Part shown: positions 1 to 7,800 of the stretch, piece by piece
Numbering within the stretch: the first letter of the stretch is position 1
Layout: each line of letters opens with the position of its first letter
DNA from: MGR-bin208 sp043779285
GTDB lineage: Bacteria > Bacteroidota > Bacteroidia > Chitinophagales > Chitinophagaceae
Reading direction: 5' to 3'
Assembly: GCA_043779285.1 (NCBI GenBank)
Contig: JAYWEL010000200.1
Location: forward strand, 1-8,275
Length of the DNA stretch: 8,275 nt
The notes under the pieces: model-generated
Database searches by the model: none
What the model saw: only the letters and a program-made list of their open reading frames with translations
Told to the model about the DNA's origin: nothing
Made by a program: the position numbers and the translations under genes

Positions 1-17
1 TCTTGGCCAGAATGTCG

Positions 18-44
18 AGCCCCCTCGCCTAAGGCGAGGGGGCT
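18..44 (+). terminator. GC-rich perfect hairpin, probable intrinsic terminator
   Basis: Positions 18-29 and 33-44 are exact reverse complements (12 bp, mostly G-C) around a 3-nt loop (taa). On the + strand the stem is followed by a T/C-rich stretch (tttctctattt), a weak but usable U tract. On the minus strand the bases after the stem are cgacattctgg, with no T run. The polarity therefore favours ending a + strand transcript whose gene lies left of the window. The stem also sits 34 bp past the stop codon of the minus-strand receptor gene, so it could stabilise or block that transcript too. The hairpin is seen directly; its role is inferred. Confidence 0.7.
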
Positions 45-77
45 TTCTCTATTTAAATTAAGATGAATTATAATCAA

Positions 78-3000
78 TTAAAAGATATAACGAATACCAA
101 TCTGTGCACTCCAGGTACTTCCGGTACCAAAGTTTGCAACAAAAGTCTTATCCATCAACCTTGGAGTAGTTTCTCCAGCTGGTGTATAAGTAGCTAATTG
201 GTATCTAACATCACCCGTTGCAGCATTCTTAGTTGCTCTTAATGGGTTAAAATTCGGAACAAAATTTCTGATACCCCAGTTTCTATTCAACAGGTTCAGG
301 AAGTTTGTAAAGTCTACGCTTAATTGAAGTGTATTTTTTCTGCTTCCGATATTCGTAAAAATATCTTGTAAAATCCTGGCATCCACTCGGTGATACATTG
401 GGAATTTAGCACCATTTCTTTCAGCTACATTTCCCATGTTTCTTTTCAGGTATTTGTCTTGTTCAACAAAAGCGAAGAATGCATCACTTTGCTGTTTTGC
501 AGTATAAGTAACTGCTGTAGCACCAGTACCAACAGTCAATGGAGTAAATGTAATTTCAGATGCATTTCTTGGAATATACATCAAATCCTGGCTGTTTCCA
601 TCATAGTTAATGTCTGCAGTATTGGAAAATCCGGTTGGAGCAGTACCAGAACCGGCACCATAAATATAAGAATATCTTCCTTGTATAGCTCCATCATAAA
701 ATAAAGAGAATGTTGTTGCTAAATGCTTCAGGTATTCTTTTTTGTAAGAGAAAGTACCAACTATTCTGTGTGGATTTGCAAAAGAAGATGCAGCTAATTG
801 TAATGCATTCTGTGTCAAACTGGTTGGGTTGCCACTCCAAGTTTGTGAGGCAGTTGAACCAGGGTTAGCAGTTACATCTAAAGCCTCACTGAATGTGTAA
901 GCTAATGAAGCATAAAATCCTTTAGTGAAGGCTTTAGAAACCTGAGAGGTGAATGAGAATGATCCACCTCCTTTATTGTTTTCTAAAATGATTGCATTTG
1001 CATATGCATTGTAAACTCTTCTTCCTGCAGTAGTGTTCGTTGCAAAACTAGGTCTTGTAGAGCCACCTAAATTAACAACACCGGTTGGAACAGTTTCATT
1101 TGCATTACGCATAACTGTTGCATTTAAATCAACCGTGTATAAAACATCGGTAGAGAAGGTCCAGTTGTTTGCCATTTTCTTTTCAATGCTAATATTTGTT
1201 CTCCAAACTTGTGGGAATTTGTAATTTTTATCAATTAAAACAAATCCGCCAGAGTTAGGGGTTGGTGCTGGAGCTGTGAATAAGGACTGCCAAGCTTTTG
1301 GATCTTTGTTGAAAGTGATTTGGGCAAGCTGTGCTGCATTTGCAACAGCACCAACCTGGAACATTCCACTGTTGGTTGGCATATTGGTTAAATAAACGAA
1401 AGGAATTCTTCCAGTATAAATACCTGTACCAAAATTGATGATTGTCTTTTTATTTCCATCAAGATCCCACTTTAAATTAGCTCTTGGAGCTACATAAAAA
1501 GTTGATTTAGGCCACATACCAGTTGAATAATTTGTGGGTTTGCCATCTTTTCCGGGAAAGGATAATGCGGTAATTGACGGGTTTTCTATAGGTTGTTCAG
1601 GATAAATTGGTTTATCAAAACGTACTCCAAAAGTCAATTTCAAATTAGAATTAATATTCACTTCGTCTTGTGCATAGAAACTCAATTGGCCTATTTTCAT
1701 TGCAGCAGAATAAACTGCATCTTTTCCAGGAATTCTAGAATAAGTTGTTGAATAAGAAACCGGGCGGGCAGCTGGATTCATGAAGTCTGCCAATGAACCA
1801 TAGGTATAATAACTTTGAGAACCTGGCATGAACATATTTCCAACAAACTGATACTCATAAGCACCACCAACAGTTATGGTGTGTTTGCCTGCATAATAGT
1901 TGAAGTTATTTGTAATATTATAAACCTCATTTTTTACATCATTATTATTAGAAAAAGGCTCTAATCCGCCACTCATATAGTTATTTCTTCCACCAAGAGA
2001 ATATGGAGTTGGTCCGATAATATCAATAAATGGAAATAATGCACTGTTTGTTGTACGTGTAGCTCTAATATAAGTGTATGTAGCTATTAACTGGTTAGAG
2101 AATTTTCCTTTCCAGTTACTATTAACTTCTAATGCAGCTGATTTTACAACGTCTGTAAACCGATAATTTGAATTTACAAAAGACATCGATTGTATCCCAT
2201 TACGAGCAACTGGTGTCCAAACATTCGGACCACCAGTATGTGGATTATTTGGCGTTGAAGTTGCGTTTACCATTACATCATTATCACTTTTTAGCTCATT
2301 ATACTTTAAGGAAAGCTTATGGGTTAAGTTGATGTTCCAGTTTAATTTAGCAAGTATTTTATAGTTTTTAGATTCAAAATTTGGGAATTTATCATAAGCC
2401 CCGGTCTCATATCCATAGGCACTTTTTAAATAATTTGAAAACTTTGCTAATGAATCTATATGTGTAAGTGAAGTATTGCCATCTCCCGACCCACCGGTTG
2501 GTCTCCAGGTTGAACCATATGGTCTTGAATTTTTTTCTAATTCACCATTTACAAAAAAGAATAGTTTATTCTTAATGATTGGCCCGCCTAATGTAAAACC
2601 ATTTATTTGTGTTTTAGCATTAATAAATGGAGCCAAAGTCATAGATCCTACATCACGCCCAATAAATTTCTGATCCCTGAAAAATGAATAAGCAGATCCT
2701 TTAAAGGTATTAGTACCACTTTTGGTAATTGCAGCAATATTAGCTCCTGTAAAATTAGATTGCCTTACATCATTTGGTGCAATGTTAACAGAAACCTCTT
2801 CAATTGCGTCTAAAGAAATAGGTTGGTTACCACCACCAGGAAGGGGTTCTGTACTTAATCCAAAATTATTATTCAGGTTAGCTCCATCCACCGTTACATT
2901 ATTATATCTGCCATCACGTCCGGCAAAACTATTTCCGTTTGCCTGAGGAGTTAATCTTGTAAAATCGGATAAACTACGGCTAATAGAAGGTAAAGTTGTA

Positions 3001-3425
3001 ATCATACGTTGTCCTACGTTAGTTACAACTCCTGTTTTCACAGCCGTAGACCGGGTTCCGGTTACTGTAACTGCAGAAAGAGAAGCAATTACAGATTCCA
3101 TAACCACTTCCAGATTGAAATCGCTACCTAATGCAAGATTGATTCCATCTACGTCAACTTTTTTGAATCCTACAAATTCGAAAGTTAAATTGTAAGGTCC
3201 ACCAGACTGTAAACCGGGGATAGTAAATGAACCTCCAGCTTTAGATCTACCAACATATTTACTACCAGTTGGTAAATGTGTTACAGAAATTGTAGCACCG
3301 AGTAATGCTTCACCATTTTGTTGTGAAACAGTACCTACAATGTTACTTGTTGTTACCTGGGCATATATACCCAAGGGCAAAATAAATGCCACTAACATTA
3401 ATTGAATAATTCTCTTAATAAGCAT
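78..3425 (-). CDS. Oar-like TonB-dependent outer-membrane receptor with N-terminal carboxypeptidase-regulatory-like domain
   Basis: This is a complete 1115-residue protein starting at ATG (3423-3425) and ending with TAA (78-80). Residues 1-22 form a Sec signal peptide: K4/R5, a hydrophobic core, and likely cleavage at YA|Q. Residues about 28-112 look like a carboxypeptidase-regulatory-like beta-sandwich (IVGTV, then GATISV, then GSFTIPGL, then a Y-x-L-x-F-x-FVGFK stretch). A plug domain follows at about 115-250, with VTVDGANLNNNFG near 177-189 and AIEEVSVNIAPNDVRQSNFTGA near 207-228. The rest, about 250-1115, is a beta-barrel region rich in aromatic residues and Asn. It includes DFTNFLNLLNRNWG at 1038-1051, a late motif typical of Oar-like receptors, and the protein ends in Phe, as many barrel proteins do. 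The role is TonB/ExbBD-energised transport across the outer membrane; the substrate cannot be read from the sequence. No SusD-like lipoprotein or polysaccharide enzyme is adjacent, so a SusC/SusD glycan function is not supported. Myxococcus Oar is linked to protein secretion; extending that here is speculation. The family call is firm, the substrate unknown. Confidence 0.93.
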   Translation of the reverse strand: MLIKRIIQLMLVAFILPLGIYAQVTTSNIVGTVSQQNGEALLGATISVTHLPTGSKYVGRSKAGGSFTIPGLQSGGPYNLTFEFVGFKKVDVDGINLALGSDFNLEVVMESVIASLSAVTVTGTRSTAVKTGVVTNVGQRMITTLPSISRSLSDFTRLTPQANGNSFAGRDGRYNNVTVDGANLNNNFGLSTEPLPGGGNQPISLDAIEEVSVNIAPNDVRQSNFTGANIAAITKSGTNTFKGSAYSFFRDQKFIGRDVGSMTLAPFINAKTQINGFTLGGPIIKNKLFFFVNGELEKNSRPYGSTWRPTGGSGDGNTSLTHIDSLAKFSNYLKSAYGYETGAYDKFPNFESKNYKILAKLNWNINLTHKLSLKYNELKSDNDVMVNATSTPNNPHTGGPNVWTPVARNGIQSMSFVNSNYRFTDVVKSAALEVNSNWKGKFSNQLIATYTYIRATRTTNSALFPFIDIIGPTPYSLGGRNNYMSGGLEPFSNNNDVKNEVYNITNNFNYYAGKHTITVGGAYEYQFVGNMFMPGSQSYYTYGSLADFMNPAARPVSYSTTYSRIPGKDAVYSAAMKIGQLSFYAQDEVNINSNLKLTFGVRFDKPIYPEQPIENPSITALSFPGKDGKPTNYSTGMWPKSTFYVAPRANLKWDLDGNKKTIINFGTGIYTGRIPFVYLTNMPTNSGMFQVGAVANAAQLAQITFNKDPKAWQSLFTAPAPTPNSGGFVLIDKNYKFPQVWRTNISIEKKMANNWTFSTDVLYTVDLNATVMRNANETVPTGVVNLGGSTRPSFATNTTAGRRVYNAYANAIILENNKGGGSFSFTSQVSKAFTKGFYASLAYTFSEALDVTANPGSTASQTWSGNPTSLTQNALQLAASSFANPHRIVGTFSYKKEYLKHLATTFSLFYDGAIQGRYSYIYGAGSGTAPTGFSNTADINYDGNSQDLMYIPRNASEITFTPLTVGTGATAVTYTAKQQSDAFFAFVEQDKYLKRNMGNVAERNGAKFPMYHRVDARILQDIFTNIGSRKNTLQLSVDFTNFLNLLNRNWGIRNFVPNFNPLRATKNAATGDVRYQLATYTPAGETTPRLMDKTFVANFGTGSTWSAQIGIRYIF

Positions 3426-3447
3426 AATGTTTGTTTGTTTAAGGTTG

Positions 3448-3480
3448 CAAAGAAAGGGATAAAATGATTAATAAAAAACA
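3448..3480 (-). promoter_or_regulatory. possible Bacteroidota-type promoter for the TonB-dependent receptor gene
   Basis: Read on the minus strand, TTTCTTTG (3448-3455) matches the Bacteroidota -7 consensus TAnnTTTG at all but one fixed position. TGTTTTTT (3473-3480) lies 17 bp upstream as a weak -33-like T-rich element. Transcription would begin near 3443-3440, giving a leader of about 15-20 nt that is A-rich (aaacaaacaaacatt) with no Shine-Dalgarno, as is common for well-translated genes in this phylum. The region is AT-rich, so chance matches are likely. Confidence 0.3.
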
Positions 3481-3574
3481 GTTAAATATGCACAAAACAA
3501 CTGATTCTGTGTGAGTAAAGACAAGTTATTTTATATAAAATGCTGCTTTTAATACTATTTTAATTTTTTAAGGG

Positions 3575-3606
3575 TTTTTCAAGCTGTTTTTAACTGATTA
3601 CCTTTA
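3575..3606 (+). promoter_or_regulatory. possible Bacteroidota-type promoter for ribBA
   Basis: TACCTTTA at 3599-3606 matches the -7 consensus TAnnTTTG except for the last base. A TTTTT run at 3575-3579 lies 19 bp upstream, a suitable spacing for a -33 element. Transcription would start near 3611-3613, leaving only about 10 nt before the ATG at 3623, too short for an FMN riboswitch. No Shine-Dalgarno is visible; the bases before the start are A-rich. The assignment rests on consensus matching by eye in AT-rich DNA. Confidence 0.25.
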
Positions 3607-3622
3607 CATAAACATATACAAA

Positions 3623-4828
3623 ATGCTTAATACGATTGAAGAAGCAATTAGCGATATTAAACTCGGGAAAATAGTGATTGTTGTGGATGATGAAGACCGG
3701 GAAAATGAAGGAGATTTTATTATTGCTTCAAAAATGGTGACAGCAGAAGTGATCAATTTCATGAGCAAACATGGACGTGGATTAATCTGTATTGCCTTGG
3801 AAGCAGAAAGATGTGCTGAACTTGGACTTGAGTTAATGGTCAATAATAATTCTGCATTGCATGAAACGGCTTTTACTGTTTCAGTTGATTTGTTGGGCAA
3901 TGGTTGTACCAGTGGTATTTCGGCACACGACCGGGCCAAAACAATACAAGCACTCATTGATAACAAAACTAAAATAGAAGATCTTGGCAGACCGGGGCAT
4001 ATTTTTCCGTTAATCGCAAAAAAAGGAGGTGTACTTCGAAGATCGGGACATACAGAAGCTGCCATGGACCTTGCCCGTTTAGCCGGATTTCAACCATCGG
4101 GTGTTTTAGTAGAAATTATGCATGATGATGGATCGATGGCCCGATTGCCCGAATTGAAATTAGTAGCTAAAAAATTCGACTTTAAAATTATTTCCATCAA
4201 AGACCTGATTGAATTCCGATTGAAATCCGATTCGCTGATTGAAGAAATAGTTCGGGTTAATATGCCAACCAAATACGGCAACTTTATATTAATTGCTTTT
4301 CAGGAAAAAAATTCCAAAAATGAACACCTGGCTTTAATAAAAGGAGAATGGGAGAAAGATGAACCGGTTTTAGTAAGGGTGCATTCTTCCTGTGTTACCG
4401 GCGATATTTTGGGTTCGCTTCGTTGCGATTGCGGAGAGCAGTTGCAAATGGCCATGCAAATGGTGGAAGAAGAAGGTAAAGGAGCCATCTTATATATGGA
4501 TCAGGAGGGTAGAGGTATTGGCTTATTAAATAAACTGAAAGCATATCGATTGCAGGAAGGTGGAATGGACACTGTTGAAGCAAATCTTCATCTTGGTTTT
4601 CAGATGGACCAGCGGGATTATGGGGTTGGTGCGCAGATGTTGAGGCATATCGGCATTACTAAATTGAAGTTGATTAGTAATAATCCTAAAAAAAGAGTGG
4701 GATTGATCGGATATGGATTAGAAGTTGTTGAAAATATACCGCTTGAAGTAGATGCCAATAAACACAACGAAAAATATCTGCAAACTAAAAAAGATAAATT
4801 GGGTCACAATCTTTTCAACAAAAAATAA
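3623..4828 (+). CDS. ribBA: bifunctional 3,4-dihydroxy-2-butanone-4-phosphate synthase / GTP cyclohydrolase II
   Basis: This is a complete 401-residue cytosolic enzyme of usual length for the RibBA fusion. The N-terminal half (about 1-200) converts ribulose 5-phosphate to 3,4-dihydroxy-2-butanone 4-phosphate plus formate. It carries the signature DDEDRENEGD at residues 22-31, the HGRG segment at 50-53, TSGISAHDRA at 96-105, GRPGHIFPL at 122-130 and RRSGHTEAAMD at 139-149; the acidic cluster and the SGHTEA His are the expected metal and substrate residues. The C-terminal half (about 205-401) opens the ring of GTP to start the pyrimidine branch. It has RVHSSCVTGD at 252-261, the zinc cysteines C257, C268 and C270, DQEGRGIGL at 293-301, DTVEAN at 316-321, DQRDYGVGAQ at 329-338 and NNPKK at 353-357. 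Both halves look catalytically intact. The ATG at 3623 places the first family-conserved block at the expected distance from the N-terminus. The gene stands alone, with no other rib gene beside it, divergent from the receptor gene and convergent with tamB. Confidence 0.97.
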   Translation: MLNTIEEAISDIKLGKIVIVVDDEDRENEGDFIIASKMVTAEVINFMSKHGRGLICIALEAERCAELGLELMVNNNSALHETAFTVSVDLLGNGCTSGISAHDRAKTIQALIDNKTKIEDLGRPGHIFPLIAKKGGVLRRSGHTEAAMDLARLAGFQPSGVLVEIMHDDGSMARLPELKLVAKKFDFKIISIKDLIEFRLKSDSLIEEIVRVNMPTKYGNFILIAFQEKNSKNEHLALIKGEWEKDEPVLVRVHSSCVTGDILGSLRCDCGEQLQMAMQMVEEEGKGAILYMDQEGRGIGLLNKLKAYRLQEGGMDTVEANLHLGFQMDQRDYGVGAQMLRHIGITKLKLISNNPKKRVGLIGYGLEVVENIPLEVDANKHNEKYLQTKKDKLGHNLFNKK

Positions 4829-4844
4829 GGCTGAAAAACTATTT
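4829..4844. other. 16-bp convergent gap between ribBA and tamB without a visible terminator
   Basis: The stop codons of the two converging genes are separated by only 16 bases (ggctgaaaaactattt). No hairpin with a T run lies in the gap or clearly just inside either 3' end. Either termination uses Rho or a less obvious structure, or the two transcripts overlap at their 3' ends. Confidence 0.7.
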
Positions 4845-7800
4845 TTATAAATCTGAAGTTTGTTGAATTTCTTTTTTCAATCTGCCATCTGGTTTTTTAT
4901 TTCCGAGGAATAAATCTTTCAACGAATTAAATTCTTTTCTATAAATCAGGCTAGCACCAGATCGTCTGTTTCTGGCTGAAGAGCCCGCAGAACCAGCAGT
5001 GAGATAATCGATATTTTCCCGATAAAAAAAATTGGCTCTGATGCTACCGGTTTTATTAATCAACCATTCTGCTGTAACGTCCGGCAAAAATTGAAAATTC
5101 AGTTGTTGAGTACTCGTTGAGTTTCCGGTTTGTAATGGCACATCAAACCCACTTCCAAAAGTGAGTACAAAACGGTCATTGAAGAATGATTGGCCGACAG
5201 ATAAATTCAGATTTGCCTGGTTCATATTCAATCCGGTTTTATTATTGGCATCCAACGGGTTTCTGTTGTATAAAGAACCACTGAAATTGAGCCGGAAGTC
5301 TTCATTATTCTTGAAAAGTTTTGAAAATATGGTATTCAATTGTTTGTTTATTTCCCCAGATAATATTCCGGAAATAGTTGTTGTGGCAAATTCGCTCAAC
5401 GTAGAAGTAGACAGGCTATTATTTTCTGATTTTGCAAAACTATTGAATACAATCAGGTAAGTAACCTGCTTATTCATTTCATTCGGATTGTTTTCAAGCT
5501 GTTTAATATTAAATGAAAGATTGGGATCTGTATTTGCCGGACTCGATGGGGGAAATTCCAGTTTGAAATCAAAACGTGGATCAAAAAGTTCGTTATATAA
5601 ATGAGCAATAATAAATACATCATCCCGGAGATTGGCATAATTAGTTTCCAGGTTCAGCGATTTTACCAGTGGGGCAAAACTGACATTATCGGCTTTATAT
5701 TTTGCATAAAAATTTATTCGGGCCTTATAGGGGTCACCACTCCATTCAATAAAGTTGTCTGCGTTTTTGACTACTTCAAAATCTCTTTTAAAAAATGATT
5801 GAAATGTAAACAGATAGTTGCCATCCAAAATATTATACCGACCTCTTATGGATAATGGTTCGGTTGTACCCGCTTTTATTTTCAAGGTTCCTTCTCCTCG
5901 TCCTTTAATTTCATCACCTGTCAAATCATCCATCACAATTTTAATGTTGACCATCTGATTTGCTTTCAAATCGATATCGTAAGATATATTCGATTCGCCG
6001 GATGAAAAATCTTTTTCCGACATCTCATGGCCATACTTTTTTTCAACTAAAAAATTGGCGATTCCACTTTCGCGACTAGCAGTAGATGGGATGGTGATAT
6101 AGGAGCTGTCAGTTTCAGAAGCACTGGCATCAATTTTTAATTGCATATTTGTTTCAGGGCCAGTAAAAGATAATGTACCCATTCCTTTTGTGTTGCCATA
6201 AAAGTCTTTATTATCAACAAGGCGGGTATTCAACACTTCAAATGGTTGTCCGTCAATTTTTGCATGAATATCAAAAAACATTTTATTAAAAGACGCATGT
6301 TTTATATTGCCAATAACGGTTGCCGTTTTACCATAACGATCCAGTAATTTTAACGTGCCTAATTCAATTGCGTTTTGTCTCAACTCAATTTCTGTATCGG
6401 CTATTTCATAAAAACATTGCGTAAAATTTACTTTTAATCCGGCATTTTGAAGCCGGCCTTTTCCTATTAAATTTAGCTTATTCATTGAACCGGTCAATTG
6501 AAGATTTCCTGTCAGATATCCCTGAATATCAGAAAAAAGATTTCCAATAAATCGTTCCAGGTATTTCAATTGAATACTTGAAAAATAGGCACTGATTTTA
6601 TTGTTCTTTGACAAGCTGTCATTCAGGTAAATATTCATGTCGAAATCTAATTTATGGATTGGGTCAAGATTATAACCATTTGCAATTAAATTTCCTGATT
6701 TATAATTATAAGAAAGTTTGGCAATGATTTGCCCTATTGAATCATCATCCAGTCTTAACTGATCGGTTTTTATATCTGCAAATACATGTAAATCTCCTCT
6801 TGGGTCTTCTACAGTTATGATACCAGATAATAATCCTTCGAGTGTATTTTTTTTCAGGACGAAAGGAGAGAGGTCACCCAGGTTCAGATTTTTGATGATG
6901 ACTTGCAAGTCGTTCCAGTTTCCTTCAGCAGATGGAACTGAGTTGATCTTGATTTCCTGGTTACTTTCTTTTAAAACTACTTCGCCGGTTGAAACTGTGT
7001 TTTTTCTGAGCTGTAATTCACCATCTTTTTGGATGGTCCAGGTTTTTCCATTGACTACAAAAACAGATGGTTCAAAGGTTATTTTTACTCCATCAAAAAA
7101 TGTTTGTACTTGTGCGGAAACATCAATATTATGAATGGCCAGGTTGGATCCTGTATTGATATTGATCTGCGAAATATCATCTTTCGCTTCAATCCGGAAT
7201 TTTGATTGGGGTAATTGAATACTGTCGTTGATGATCACATTTCCCAAATCACCGTTTACAATCAACCGGTCGAAATTTCCTGCTGCGTTTAGTTTGATAT
7301 TTTGAAATGAATATTTTGCATATGAAAATCCCGGAACATCTGCAATGAATTGAAGAATATTGTTTTTCAAATCTAAGCTGCCTGAAATACGACTATCATT
7401 TAAACCACCTAAATTTATATGTATCAATTTTAAATACTCATCCAAGTTGCCTGTCGAAATATCAAAAGTAAATGCTTCGTTTTTAAGTGTGTTGTTGGGT
7501 AGTTTAATATATGCAGGATAATATTTATTTAAAAACAACATGAAATTGTTGGGTAGTTCCTGAATATTAAAATCACCGGTTATCGTGCCATCAAATTCAT
7601 TCGATTGGACATTTAATTTTTTTATACCATTGGTAATCGATGAATTCAAAATTAAAGAGTCAAAAGAAAGCCGGAGACTGTCTTTTAAAAGGGAAGCTTC
7701 GGTAACTCTTGCTGTACCCAAAAAATCGTCAATATTATTGCCTTTAAAATTCAAATCTAAATTACCTGAAAAATCAATATTGTCTTTTGTAAGATGCAGT

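Larger units (their letters stand above)
3426..3622. other. divergent intergenic region between the receptor gene and ribBA
   Basis: This 197-bp, strongly AT-rich spacer separates two divergently transcribed genes and must hold the promoters of both. I see no plausible small gene, no strong hairpin and no riboswitch-like fold. The octamer AACTGATT occurs twice in the same orientation (3499-3506 and 3592-3599), 93 bp apart. The second copy lies just before the ATG of ribBA and overlaps its proposed -7 element. In this base composition the repeat may be chance. Confidence 0.6.

Noticed and set aside
1..10. tcttggcca at the left edge resembling the acceptor end of a tRNA with CCA
   Set aside because: Only about nine bases are available, no T-arm can be seen, and such a short match is expected by chance. 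Sequence left of the window would be needed.
390..704. 104-codon open frame on the + strand opposite the receptor gene
   Set aside because: It lies antisense within the strongly supported receptor gene, its translation is Cys/Ser/Ile-rich without domain features, and no start context is evident. The same applies to the + strand frames at 1033-1224, 2476-2673 and 2722-2946.
3479..3503. Short inverted repeat CAGTT...AACTG upstream of the receptor gene
   Set aside because: The stem is only 5 bp with a 15-nt AT-rich loop and no supporting flanking pairs, which is not meaningful in DNA of this composition.
3541..3622. Possible FMN riboswitch upstream of ribBA
   Set aside because: The AT-rich 197-bp spacer shows none of the conserved GC-rich paired elements of the FMN aptamer, and the most plausible promoter leaves a leader of about 10 nt.
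3604..4065. 153-codon open frame on the minus strand overlapping the start of ribBA
   Set aside because: It is the antisense shadow of the conserved RibB half of ribBA; the motif-bearing frame is clearly the + strand one. The minus-strand frames at 4090-4281, 4300-4488 and 4395-4583 are shadows of the same gene.
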